A stretch of DNA of 52,574 nt from Lachnospiraceae bacterium UBA7050 (lineage in GTDB: Bacteria; Bacillota; Clostridia; Lachnospirales; Lachnospiraceae), in NCBI GenBank assembly GCA_002493905.1, contig DLAJ01000005.1, positions 5,438 to 58,011 of the forward strand. The letters are read 5' to 3'. This document shows, in pieces, positions 1-8,262 of the stretch. The notes under the pieces are model-generated. The model was not told the DNA's origin and searched no databases. It saw only the letters and a program-made list of their open reading frames with translations. Position 1 is the first letter of the stretch. Each line of letters begins with the position of its first letter. The translations under genes were made by a program, and so were the position numbers.

Positions 1-72
1 AAAGAGCTTCATGCTTTTGAAGATAGATCGCTTCCGATTTCGGAAGAGAAAGAGCTTCATGCTTTTGAAGAT
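1..72 (+). repeat. in-frame array of three 24-base palindromic units
   Basis: Bases 1-24 and 49-72 are identical. The intervening 25-48 matches them at 14 of 24 positions. Each unit contains a hairpin: CTTCA/TGAAG in the outer units and CTTCCGA/TCGGAAG in the middle one, so several differences preserve pairing. Each unit encodes eight residues (KELHAFED, RSLPISEE, KELHAFED) and the frame is kept. The array may extend left of the window. Confidence 0.8.
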
Positions 73-381
73 CTTGTTTATGCAGCAGCGCTCGTTCATG
101 ACATCGGAAGATACCGGCAATACGAAGACGGAACTCCCCATGAGGAGGCGAGCGCTGCTCTGGCGGCTGATATCCTATTAGATAGCGGGTTTGATGAAAA
201 AGAAACACACGTTATTATTGATGCAGTCCGCAGTCACAGGGATGCGGGAATTGCGGAGGAGAAAAGTCTGCGGGGGCTGTTGTACCGCGCGGACAAGCTA
301 AGCCGCGCCTGTTTTGCCTGCCCGGCGCAGGGGGATTGTAACTGGAGCGCAGAAAAAAAGAATATGCGGCTTGTACTGTAA
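1..381 (+). CDS. HD-domain protein of the folate operon (5' partial)
   Basis: The reading frame is open from the first base and stops at 379-381, so only the C-terminal part (126 residues) is present. It carries the HD signature ALVHDIGRY, the metal-binding pair of HD phosphohydrolases, and a later H-R segment (AVRSHRDAG) that fits another metal ligand. The C-terminus is Cys-rich (C-F-A-C then C-N-W). The gene lies 19 bases ahead of folP, and a small HD protein next to folP is a common arrangement in Clostridia folate operons, so a role as a nucleotide or pterin-precursor phosphohydrolase is inferred. The substrate cannot be read from sequence. The first 72 bases form an odd in-frame repeat described separately. 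Confidence 0.75.
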   Translation, partial: KELHAFEDRSLPISEEKELHAFEDLVYAAALVHDIGRYRQYEDGTPHEEASAALAADILLDSGFDEKETHVIIDAVRSHRDAGIAEEKSLRGLLYRADKLSRACFACPAQGDCNWSAEKKNMRLVL

Positions 382-400
382 AGAGAAAAGGAGGATTGTA

Positions 401-1222
401 ATGAAAATAGGAAACAGGGAATTTGATACGATGGTACATACTTATATTATGGGCATTTTGAATGTGACGCCGGATTCTTTTTCTGACGGCGGAAAGTGGA
501 ACAGTATGGATGCGGCATTAAAGCACACGGAGGAAATGATTGCGGAAGGCGCATCTGTTATTGATGTGGGCGGGGAATCGACGAGACCCGGATATGAACC
601 AATCAGTGAGGAGGAGGAGATTTCCCGTATAGTACCGATAATCACACAAATTAAATCAGAATTTGATATTCCGGTCTCCCTTGATACGTATAAAAGTGCG
701 GTTGCTGAAGCCGGAATCCGGGCGGGCGCGGATATGATCAACGACATCTGGGGGCTCCGCCGTGACGATAAAATGGCGAAGATCATTGCGGACAGCGGCG
801 CTGCATGCTGCCTTATGCATAACCGCAGTGAAGCGGCTGCCAGCACGGACTGCCGCGTTTTTATGGAAGCGGTGTTTACTGATCTGTCACAAAGTGTGGA
901 TATTGCCGAAAAAGTGGGCATTGCAAGAGATAAAATTCTGCTCGATCCGGGAATCGGATTCGGGAAAACGTATGAACAGAATCTGTATATGCTTCATGAT
1001 ATGGAAAAATTACATGCGTTTGGTTATCCGATGCTGCTCGGAGCATCGAGAAAGTCTGTAGTCGGCCTGACGCTTGATCTGCCCGTGGAGGAGCGGCTTG
1101 AGGGAACGCTTGTGACGACGGTGCTCGCGGTTATGAAACGTTATTCGTTTGTACGTGTGCATGACGTAAAAGAGCATGCGCGCGTGATCAGGATGGCGGA
1201 AGCGGTCAGGGACTGCGTCTGA
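401..1222 (+). CDS. folP: dihydropteroate synthase
   Basis: This enzyme condenses p-aminobenzoate with dihydropterin pyrophosphate in folate synthesis in the cytoplasm and is the sulfonamide target. The 273-residue product is of normal family length. It shows the family signatures in order: MGILNVTPDSFSDGG near residues 17-31, GESTRPG, SLDTYKSAV, the DMINDIWG strand, LLDPGIGFGKT, GASRKS and the C-terminal RVHDV. The ATG at 401 follows a strong AAGGAGG-like site at 388-394, which is better than any upstream in-frame start. It sits between the HD protein and the folB-folK fusion, consistent with one folate operon. Confidence 0.96.
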   Translation: MKIGNREFDTMVHTYIMGILNVTPDSFSDGGKWNSMDAALKHTEEMIAEGASVIDVGGESTRPGYEPISEEEEISRIVPIITQIKSEFDIPVSLDTYKSAVAEAGIRAGADMINDIWGLRRDDKMAKIIADSGAACCLMHNRSEAAASTDCRVFMEAVFTDLSQSVDIAEKVGIARDKILLDPGIGFGKTYEQNLYMLHDMEKLHAFGYPMLLGASRKSVVGLTLDLPVEERLEGTLVTTVLAVMKRYSFVRVHDVKEHARVIRMAEAVRDCV

Positions 1223-1342
1223 ATGCGTCGTGAAAAGGGCATAAGATCATTGGGATAGGAAAGCGGGAAGCATTATCGTTGCGACTGACCGGCAGACACA
1301 AGCTTGTTTATGCACAAAAAGCAGGCAGAAATGGAAGAAAAC

Positions 1343-2164
1343 ATGGATGAGATTCGGATATCGGGGCTTGAGGTATATGCCTATCATGGTGTATTTCCTG
1401 AAGAAAATGAAAAAGGACAGCATTTTTATATCAATGCCGTGCTTTACACGGATACGAGAAAAGCGGGAATAACGGACGAACTTTCCGATTCTACAAATTA
1501 TGGGCTTGTCTGTGAGGAGATGGCGCATGCGATGACGGAGCAGTGCTTTCACCTGCTGGAACGCGCCGCAGAGTATGTGGCGCAACATGTTCTCATGACC
1601 TTTCCGCTCGTCCGGGAGATTGAACTTGAGATCTGCAAACCGGAAGCGCCGATTCCGCTGACGTTTTCGAACGTATCTGTTAAAATACGGCGCGGCTGGC
1701 ATACGGTTTATCTGGGACTGGGGTCCAATCTGGGTGATTCCAGACAATATCTTCAGACTGCGCTTGAAAAGCTTTCGGCATCGGATCAGATACGGGGGGT
1801 AAAAAGTTCGGAGTGGATACGGACAAAGCCGTACGGCGTGTTAGAACAGCCGGATTTCTTAAATGGCGCGGCTGTCATGGAAACGCTGCTCACGCCATGG
1901 GAGCTTCTTGATTTTTTACATGAGGTGGAAGCGGAAGCGGGGCGCGTGAGAAAAGAGCGCTGGGGAGCGCGTACGCTGGATCTGGATATCCTATTTTATG
2001 ATGACAATGTGATTGACAGCGAGCGCCTTACAATTCCTCATGCGGATATGATAAACAGGGAGTTTGTACTGGCACCGCTTGCCGAACTGAATCCGCATCT
2101 GCGCCATCCCATAACCGGGGAGACGGTGCAGGAGATGTTAAAGAAGCTGCGGCAGAAGGCATAA
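1343..2164 (+). CDS. folK: bifunctional dihydroneopterin aldolase / HPPK
   Basis: A FolB-FolK fusion that makes 6-hydroxymethyl-dihydropterin and pyrophosphorylates it, giving the substrate used by FolP. Residues 1 to about 118 are the aldolase (YAYHGVFPEE near the N-terminus, a late conserved CKP). Residues from about 121 are HPPK, with GLGSNLGD at 125-132, then RWGARTLDLDILFYDD and IPHADMINREFVL. ATG 1343 has GGAAG at 1333-1337. In-frame starts further upstream (TTG 1304, ATG 1310, ATG 1331) have weaker ribosome sites. A 120-base gap separates it from folP. Fusion of the two activities is known in several Clostridia. Confidence 0.94.
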   Translation: MDEIRISGLEVYAYHGVFPEENEKGQHFYINAVLYTDTRKAGITDELSDSTNYGLVCEEMAHAMTEQCFHLLERAAEYVAQHVLMTFPLVREIELEICKPEAPIPLTFSNVSVKIRRGWHTVYLGLGSNLGDSRQYLQTALEKLSASDQIRGVKSSEWIRTKPYGVLEQPDFLNGAAVMETLLTPWELLDFLHEVEAEAGRVRKERWGARTLDLDILFYDDNVIDSERLTIPHADMINREFVLAPLAELNPHLRHPITGETVQEMLKKLRQKA

Positions 2165-2200
2165 CGGGGTAACGGGAAGCTGCGGCAGCAGGCGTAACGG
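2144..2200 (+). repeat. tandem duplication over the folK stop codon
   Basis: The 24 bases at 2144-2167, which contain the folK stop, recur at 2177-2200 with two differences, giving a 33-base period. The second copy lies outside the coding frame and has no evident function. It looks like a local slippage duplication. Confidence 0.65.
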
Positions 2201-2225
2201 CTGAACCGGAACGGCTGCACGGATT

Positions 2226-2729
2226 TTAGGGATAAATCTGGTCGGTCAATTGTTTCCAATATTCCTGAAGCTCATCCGAAACGCGCATAAAATACCAGCC
2301 CTCTTTGTCTTTTTCCGTCCTTCCGCCCATGTTTAAGACAAAGAAATATAGATCATCCTGATACTCGTAAACGACCACCTCTTCATAAGTATCTTCATAA
2401 GCTGCCCGGATACTGAATTCCGTGTTTAGCATTTCAGCGATTTCCTCGCTTCCGCGGGCCAGCTTCAGATCGCATTCTTCGATATGGTTTCTTAAATACA
2501 CGGGATTGTATTGTGCTTTTTCATTATAAAGGTCCAGAAACATCTGCTTATCAAATTCAAAATCGATGTCTACCAGTTCCTCTGAATACCGTGCTTCTTT
2601 TCCGTAACGATATTCACATACATATCCATCTTCTAAATCGCTCAGTTTTTCTTTCTCTAAAACTGCCAGGCATCCGGTTAAGGATAATACAAAAAACATA
2701 CTTATCACGATCGTAATGATTTTTTTCAT
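2226..2729 (-). CDS. small secreted lipoprotein, unknown function
   Basis: The 167-residue product starts MKKIITIVISMFF and has a lipobox LTGC about 20 residues in, so it should be exported by Sec, lipidated and anchored on the outer face of the membrane. The mature part is acidic and rich in Tyr and Glu with no family I recognise. ATG at 2729 is preceded by AGAGGG, whereas a longer frame reaching 2780 lacks that support. It lies downstream of the propeller protein on the same strand, 141 bases away, so co-transcription is possible. Confidence 0.75.
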   Translation of the reverse strand: MKKIITIVISMFFVLSLTGCLAVLEKEKLSDLEDGYVCEYRYGKEARYSEELVDIDFEFDKQMFLDLYNEKAQYNPVYLRNHIEECDLKLARGSEEIAEMLNTEFSIRAAYEDTYEEVVVYEYQDDLYFFVLNMGGRTEKDKEGWYFMRVSDELQEYWKQLTDQIYP

Positions 2730-2870
2730 AAATGTTCCCTCTTTTTGCAAGGTATCCGCTGGTTTTTGATCTCTACACAAGTTGAAATGCTGCGCTGGCC
2801 CGCTGTTATGGGCGATACAGCCGGCTGTCAGCGGTTTGTAGTCAGGCGTTAGCAGCGTACGGCCGGCGGC

Positions 2871-3902
2871 TCATCGGCTTTCTGATACCACCGCATCTAA
2901 AGCTGCCTGAAATTCTTCGGGATAATCGGAGCCGACCGCGCAGTGGTACATTGTAGTATCGTCCCCGTATTCGCTGAAATACAGATATCTGCTTGTCAGA
3001 CAAAGGTTGTGATAGACGCCTTCGGCGAGCGTTACCATACCGGAACCGTCTTTATTGATTCTTTTTAAGGCCGGCGTTTCGCTGTCCACAGTCTGATAGA
3101 ACACATAATCATCGGAAACATTAAAGAAATCCACACGATCCGTCGTCAGCGTTTCAACGGTTCCGGAGTTAAGCTCCAGTCTTGAGAGCGCATAGTGCTG
3201 GGAGAGGTCCATGTAATAAATCCAGCCGTCCGAGTACATCGGGTTCCAGAGACTGCCGCCAAAGATACGGTCGATCTCGTTTGTCGTCGTGTCGAGGCGG
3301 TAAAGATTATGATCGTCCGTCGTGCCGTGGAAATAAATATTGGTTCCGTATGCACAGGCGGGATTTGCGATATAATCCGTCACCTGCATATCATCCTGAC
3401 CTGATGTTCCGATCCGGTGCATCGTAAACACCTTCGTATCCTCATAATACTGAAAATAAATGGAATTTCCGACGAGCAGCAGCGTATCGATCGTTCCGCG
3501 CTTTAAGCAGGTCAGATTTTTTCCCTCCGTTGTCGAGCGGTAAAGACCGGTTGATTTTAAGACGCTGCCTAAATCCGAACCGTTGCGGTTATCCGCCTGA
3601 AAATAGTAAAGATGACTGCCCGCGGCGTTTAAGAAGCGGATTGTCTGGTTATTGAGCTTGCGTATGCCGGATTCATCGGGGGACATGCAGTAGAGCGTGC
3701 CGTTGTCATAAAAATTGGCAAAGTATACAACGCCGCCGGCCTCACAGAAATAACCGCCGTTATTTAAGTTCCCCGCCGTATTGCCGACCGTATCGGAGGG
3801 ATAGGTCTCAATGCGTTCCTTCAAAAGATATTTGGGAGCCATCACAAGCCCCAGAACAAGTATGATGATAAGGACTACAAGTACAGGACGTAATTTTTTC
3901 AT
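2871..3902 (-). CDS. membrane-anchored beta-propeller protein (DUF5050-like)
   Basis: The product has 343 residues. The N-terminus (MKKLRPVLVVLIIILVLG) is one hydrophobic helix, an uncleaved anchor or signal peptide without a lipobox Cys. The rest is a run of blades of the type YFANFYDNGTLYCMSPDESG, LYYFQADNRNG, IYFQYYEDT, IYFHGTTDDHNLYR, IYYMDLS and LYFSEYGDD. This matches the extracellular DUF5050 or WD40-like propellers of Clostridia. Such proteins probably bind other proteins or glycans at the surface; function here is inferred only from fold. ATG 3902 follows GTGAGG with good spacing. The promoter at 3953-3981 lies behind it. Confidence 0.8.
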   Translation of the reverse strand: MKKLRPVLVVLIIILVLGLVMAPKYLLKERIETYPSDTVGNTAGNLNNGGYFCEAGGVVYFANFYDNGTLYCMSPDESGIRKLNNQTIRFLNAAGSHLYYFQADNRNGSDLGSVLKSTGLYRSTTEGKNLTCLKRGTIDTLLLVGNSIYFQYYEDTKVFTMHRIGTSGQDDMQVTDYIANPACAYGTNIYFHGTTDDHNLYRLDTTTNEIDRIFGGSLWNPMYSDGWIYYMDLSQHYALSRLELNSGTVETLTTDRVDFFNVSDDYVFYQTVDSETPALKRINKDGSGMVTLAEGVYHNLCLTSRYLYFSEYGDDTTMYHCAVGSDYPEEFQAALDAVVSESR

Positions 3903-3952
3903 AAAAAGCCTCACTTTTATCCAAAACGGATTCTGGAATTTTAGTCAATGGT

Positions 3953-3981
3953 ATTATACTCCTGTCCGGTGAAATCAGCAA
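3953..3981 (-). promoter_or_regulatory. sigma-A promoter for the propeller gene
   Basis: Read on the minus strand, TTGCTG (3981-3976) and TATAAT (3958-3953) are separated by 17 bases and lie about 50 bases ahead of the start at 3902. It sits back to back with the pheA promoter. Confidence 0.65.
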
Positions 3982-3998
3982 GAAGAGAAAACTGCGTC

Positions 3999-4027
3999 TT
4001 GTTCAACCTCATGATTAGGTATAAAAT
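3999..4027 (+). promoter_or_regulatory. probable pheA promoter
   Basis: TTGTTC (3999-4004), 17 bases, then TAAAAT (4022-4027), about 35 bases ahead of the pheA start. No leader peptide, T-box or attenuator is visible in the short leader. Confidence 0.5.
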
Positions 4028-4062
4028 AGGAAGAAAAAGAACGAAAGGGTCGAGGATCAGAA

Positions 4063-5202
4063 GTGCAGATGCAGAAAGATTTGGGAGAACTACGGGATCG
4101 AATTGATGAGATTGACGAACAGATCGTTGCGCTGTATGAAAAGCGTATGGAGGTCTGTAAAGAGGTAGCGGAATATAAGATTGCAAATGGCAAAAAAGTG
4201 TTTGACCGCGCAAGGGAGGACGAGAAGCTTCAAAAGGTCAGCCGTCTGACACACAATGAGTTCAACAGCCATGGCGTGCGAGAGCTGTTTGAGCAGATCA
4301 TGTCCACAAGCCGCAAGCTTCAGTATCAGATGCTCGCGGAAGAGGGAAGTACGGGAAGGCTGCCGTTTATCTGTGTGGACCGGCTGGACACGGCGCGGGC
4401 CCGCGTTGTTTTTCAGGGGGCGGAAGGCTCTTATTCGCAGGCTGCGGTCAAGCGTTTTTTTGGAGAGGACGTAAACAGTTATCATGTTGAAACGTTCCGC
4501 GACGCGATGGCGGCGATAGAGGAGGGGAGCGCGGACTATGCGGTTCTGCCAATTGAGAATTCGACTGCCGGCATCGTCAGCGAGATTTATGACCTTCTCG
4601 TGGAGTTTGAAAACTATATTGTCGGGGAACAGATCATACCGATCGAACACTGCCTGATGGCACTGCCGGGAACGGAGATGTCTGATATCCGCACAGTTTA
4701 CTCCCATCCGCAGTCACTGATGCAGAGTGCGCGCTATCTTCAGGAGCATCCGAACTGGAGGCAGGTCAGCCTGAAAAATAATGCGTTCGCGGCAAGAAAA
4801 GTGGCTGAGGAGGGCGATAAGACGCAGGCGGCAGTCGCAAGCGCCTATGCGGCGGAGGTATACGGGTTGACTGTATTAGAGCAGGGTGTCAACGACAGTA
4901 AGAACAATTCCACACGCTTCATTATTGTAACGAACCAGAAAGTATTCCGCCTGGATGCCGATAAGATCAGCATCTGCCTGGAGGTGCCGCACAAGAGCGG
5001 TTCGCTTTACCATATTTTGTCCCATTTTATTTATAACAATCTGAATATGACAAAGATTGAGAGCCGTCCAATTGAGGAACGGAGCTGGGAATACCGGTTT
5101 TTCATTGATTTTGCGGGAAATCTTTCGCAGAGTGCCGTTAAGAACGCGCTTCGCGGCCTGCGTGAAGAGGCGCGCAGCATGAAGATTCTCGGAAACTATT
5201 GA
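4063..5202 (+). CDS. pheA: bifunctional chorismate mutase / prephenate dehydratase
   Basis: The P-protein converts chorismate to prephenate and then to phenylpyruvate for phenylalanine synthesis. Of 379 residues, about 5-90 are the AroQ-type mutase (LRDRIDEIDEQIVALYEKR), 114-290 the dehydratase (FQGAEGSYSQ, VLPIENSTAG, and T284-R285-F286 of the catalytic TRF motif) and 301-376 an ACT domain. The ACT domain contains IESRPIEERSWEY, the usual site for phenylalanine feedback inhibition. GTG 4063 is chosen because GAGG at 4052-4055 is seven bases away; ATG 4069 is the alternative. It appears to be a single-gene unit. Confidence 0.95.
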   Translation: MQMQKDLGELRDRIDEIDEQIVALYEKRMEVCKEVAEYKIANGKKVFDRAREDEKLQKVSRLTHNEFNSHGVRELFEQIMSTSRKLQYQMLAEEGSTGRLPFICVDRLDTARARVVFQGAEGSYSQAAVKRFFGEDVNSYHVETFRDAMAAIEEGSADYAVLPIENSTAGIVSEIYDLLVEFENYIVGEQIIPIEHCLMALPGTEMSDIRTVYSHPQSLMQSARYLQEHPNWRQVSLKNNAFAARKVAEEGDKTQAAVASAYAAEVYGLTVLEQGVNDSKNNSTRFIIVTNQKVFRLDADKISICLEVPHKSGSLYHILSHFIYNNLNMTKIESRPIEERSWEYRFFIDFAGNLSQSAVKNALRGLREEARSMKILGNY

Positions 5203-5251
5203 TCGTTACAGGAAGAATCCCGAAAAATCCGGAGCATTCCGGATAGAAAAA

Positions 5252-5323
5252 GCGCGCAGAAAATGCAGGAAGCGCTGAAAGGGTGGGAAGATGCGCGCAG
5301 AAAATGCAGGAAGCGCTGAAAGG
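5252..5323 (+). repeat. 31-base direct repeat ahead of the AAA gene
   Basis: The same 31 bases (starting GCGCGCAGAAAATGC) occur at 5252-5282 and 5293-5323, a 41-base period, ending 20 bases before the AAA start codon. They do not form an obvious hairpin with each other. A duplicated leader segment from slippage or a tandem binding site are both possible. Confidence 0.7.
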
Positions 5324-5343
5324 ATGGAAAGAGAGGCGGCAGT

Positions 5344-6669
5344 ATGAAAGAACAGCAGTTATTGATTTACAGGGGGATTTTGGAGCACTCGCTTTTTTTA
5401 TCTATGACGCGGCTTGTACACCGCTATGAGAACCGGGACAGCGAGGAGCTTTCAACGCTTGCGGCGGGCTGTGTGAGCGGACTTCTGACCTATGCAGCGG
5501 AACATGGATTTTACGGAAATGTATGGCATTGTTATCTTGCAGACCTGCTTGTGAACGATGAAAATCCATACAGCATGTCCTGTGAGATCGTGGGTGATAT
5601 CACAGGTACGCTGAATCAGGCGGCGGAGCATGATCTGGAAATACTTGGAGAGTGCTTCTCCTACGATTTTGGCACGATGATGAGAAGGCTTTCGGTTTCC
5701 GCATTTTCGATGGTGGAACATTATGAGAGGAGTTCTGACAATGTCCGTTCGGGACATGTCTATAATACGAGGATCAGGGACCGGATATGCAGTCTTGCGC
5801 AGTCGCTTGGCAGCTGTACGTCGCCGCGGGAGATGAAGACGGTTCTCACGCAGTTTTATCAGGAATATGGCGTCGGCAGATTTGGTCTCCATAAGGCGTT
5901 CCGGGTGGAGGAGCAGGAAAAAAATACATTTATTAAACCAATATTAAACATTCAGCATGTTTATCTGGATGATTTAATCGGTTATGAGTCCGCTAAAAAG
6001 AAGCTGATCGACAATACCGAAGCGTTCGTATCGGGCCGGAGCGCGAACAACTGTCTGTTGTTCGGGGATGCGGGAACCGGTAAATCCTCCTGCATCAAGG
6101 GTATTCTCAATCAGTATTATGACAGGGGGCTGCGTATCATTGAGCTTTATAAGCACCAGTTTGTACATCTAAATGAGGTGATTTCCCAGATCAAGAACCG
6201 GAACTATAAATTTATTATTTATATGGACGATTTGAGTTTTGAGGAATTTGAAATCGAATATAAATATCTTAAGGCGGTCATAGAGGGCGGACTGGAAAAG
6301 CGCCCCAAAAATGTCTTAATCTATGCGACGTCCAACAGGCGGCATCTGATCAGGGAAAGCTTCCGGGATAAAGAAGAGCGTGACGAGGAGCTTCATACGA
6401 ATGATACGGTGCAGGAGAAGCTGTCGCTTGTATCGCGGTTCGGGGTGACGATTTATTTCGGCGCGCCCGATAAACAGGAGTTTGAGCAGATAGTGCTGGC
6501 GCTTGCGAAGCGCAGCGGGATCACAATGCCGGATGAAGAGCTCCTGGCAGGGGCAAACCGCTGGGAACTTGCGCACGGAGGCAGATCCGGGCGCTGTGCG
6601 CAGCAGTTCATTGACTATCTTTCGGGAATGGCAGGGAGCGAAGGGTATAAAAATGCTTTTGGCGGTTGA
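5344..6669 (+). CDS. AAA+ ATPase, DUF815 type
   Basis: The cytoplasmic 441-residue protein has an N-terminal helical region of about 200 residues and a C-terminal AAA+ module. Walker A is GDAGTGKSS at about 241-249 and Walker B is FIIYMDDLSFE at about 290-300. They are followed by a sensor-1 stretch (VLIYATSNRRHL) and a late GGRSGR. This matches the DUF815 group of ATP-binding proteins, whose biochemical role is not established. ATG 5344 follows GAGAGG. It ends 32 bases ahead of ppx, so it is probably co-transcribed with ppx and ppk. A link to polyphosphate, for example remodelling of a client protein, is only an inference from position. Confidence 0.85.
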   Translation: MKEQQLLIYRGILEHSLFLSMTRLVHRYENRDSEELSTLAAGCVSGLLTYAAEHGFYGNVWHCYLADLLVNDENPYSMSCEIVGDITGTLNQAAEHDLEILGECFSYDFGTMMRRLSVSAFSMVEHYERSSDNVRSGHVYNTRIRDRICSLAQSLGSCTSPREMKTVLTQFYQEYGVGRFGLHKAFRVEEQEKNTFIKPILNIQHVYLDDLIGYESAKKKLIDNTEAFVSGRSANNCLLFGDAGTGKSSCIKGILNQYYDRGLRIIELYKHQFVHLNEVISQIKNRNYKFIIYMDDLSFEEFEIEYKYLKAVIEGGLEKRPKNVLIYATSNRRHLIRESFRDKEERDEELHTNDTVQEKLSLVSRFGVTIYFGAPDKQEFEQIVLALAKRSGITMPDEELLAGANRWELAHGGRSGRCAQQFIDYLSGMAGSEGYKNAFGG

Positions 6670-6701
6670 CAGGAGTGCATGCCGCAGAAACGGAGAATAA
6701 A

Positions 6702-8243
6702 ATGGCGGTCAGGACATTTGCAGCGATCGACGTCGGTTCTTATGAGCTGGCAATGAAAATATTTGAGATTTCCAAAAAGAATAAACTCCGGGAGATCGAT
6801 CATATCAGGCACCGGATCGATCTTGGCACGGACAGCTATGCGTCGGGCACGATCAGCTATGAGAACATGGACGAACTGTGCAGGGTACTTAAGGAGTTTA
6901 AGGAGATCATGAAGACATACGGAGTCAGCGCGTACAAGGCTTACGGGACAAGCGCCGTGCGCGAGATGCGCAATATGCTGATTGTGCTTGACCAGATCAA
7001 GCAGCAGACGGGATTGGAAATCAGCGTCTTAAGTAATTCGGAGCAGCGTTTTCTGGATTATAAGGCAATTGCGTCAAAGGGGGAGGATTTCAACCGCATC
7101 ATTGAGGAGGGTGCGCTGATCGCCGACATCGGAGGAGGCTCGATACAGCTTTCTCTTTTTGAAAAGGATACGCTTGTGACGACGCAGAACATGCGTCTTG
7201 GCGTGCTGCGGCTAAACGACAGCCTCCAGAGGCTCAATCCCAAGCGCACGCAGGTTCATGAGCTTTTGCGGGAGATGATTGACAACCAGCTTGCCGTCTT
7301 TAAGAAGCTGTATCTGAAGGACACGCTGATCCGGCATATTATTGTTGTGGATGACTATGTCTCAATGATGCTGCAAAAGCGGGCACTCGACGGACCGGCG
7401 CCGGGGTATGTGGACAGGGAGACTTACGGACAGTTTATGGAACAGGCGGACCATTATACGAACGTACAGATTGCAGAGCGCCTTGGCATTTCTGAGGAAA
7501 ACAGTAATCTGCTCTATATTTCCAGCGTGATCACAGCGCAGGTGATGGATATCTGCGGGGCGAATATGATCTGGGCGCCCGGCGTGACGCTCTGCGACGG
7601 CATTGCATATGAGTATGCGGAGCACACGAAACTAATATCGTTTTCCCATGATTTTGAGCAGGACATCATTGCCTGTGCAAAAAATATCAGTAAGCGGTAT
7701 ATGGGGAGCAGGAAGCGGAGTGATACGCTCGAATCCATCGCGTTGACAATCTATGACAGTATGAAGAAGATTCATGGCCTTGGAAAAAGAGAACGGCTGT
7801 TATTGCAGATTGCGACGCGGCTGCACGACTGCGGAAAGTATATCAGCCTGAACAATGTCAGCGAGTGTTCCTACAATATTATTATGTCCACGGAGATTAT
7901 CGGACTGTCCCACACGGAACGCGTGATCGTTGCGAATGATGTGAAATACAATCATTTAGAATTTTCTACTTATGGAGAACTTTCGGAAGATGAAAACATC
8001 GATCATGATGGATATCTTGTGATCGCGAAGCTGACGGCGATTTTACGCGTGGCAAACGGCCTTGACCGCAGCCATAAGCAGAAGTTTAAGAATATCCGGG
8101 CGCAGCTGAAAGATCAGGAACTGCTGCTTTCTGTCGATTCCTCGACTGATATTACGCTGGAGAAGGGGTTGTTCCGAAGGCGCGCCGATTTCTTTGAGGA
8201 AGTATACAGCGTCAGACCGGTCATTTCCAAAAAACAAGGTTAG
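6702..8243 (+). CDS. ppx: exopolyphosphatase, Ppx/GppA family
   Basis: It releases phosphate from the ends of polyphosphate chains or hydrolyses pppGpp. The 513-residue product has an actin-like ASKHA fold: phosphate-1 loop AAIDVGSYE at about 7-15, YGTSAVREM, the ESE-like SNSEQR and the phosphate-2 loop DIGGGS at 142-147. An HD domain with RLHDCGKYI near residue 375 follows. The two-domain architecture is normal for long Ppx proteins. ATG 6702 has GGAG at 6692-6695; a TTG at 6666 overlapping the previous gene is less likely. Its place directly ahead of ppk favours a polyphosphatase role. Confidence 0.92.
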   Translation: MAVRTFAAIDVGSYELAMKIFEISKKNKLREIDHIRHRIDLGTDSYASGTISYENMDELCRVLKEFKEIMKTYGVSAYKAYGTSAVREMRNMLIVLDQIKQQTGLEISVLSNSEQRFLDYKAIASKGEDFNRIIEEGALIADIGGGSIQLSLFEKDTLVTTQNMRLGVLRLNDSLQRLNPKRTQVHELLREMIDNQLAVFKKLYLKDTLIRHIIVVDDYVSMMLQKRALDGPAPGYVDRETYGQFMEQADHYTNVQIAERLGISEENSNLLYISSVITAQVMDICGANMIWAPGVTLCDGIAYEYAEHTKLISFSHDFEQDIIACAKNISKRYMGSRKRSDTLESIALTIYDSMKKIHGLGKRERLLLQIATRLHDCGKYISLNNVSECSYNIIMSTEIIGLSHTERVIVANDVKYNHLEFSTYGELSEDENIDHDGYLVIAKLTAILRVANGLDRSHKQKFKNIRAQLKDQELLLSVDSSTDITLEKGLFRRRADFFEEVYSVRPVISKKQG

Positions 8244-8262
8244 AAACAGGAGAACAACAAAT

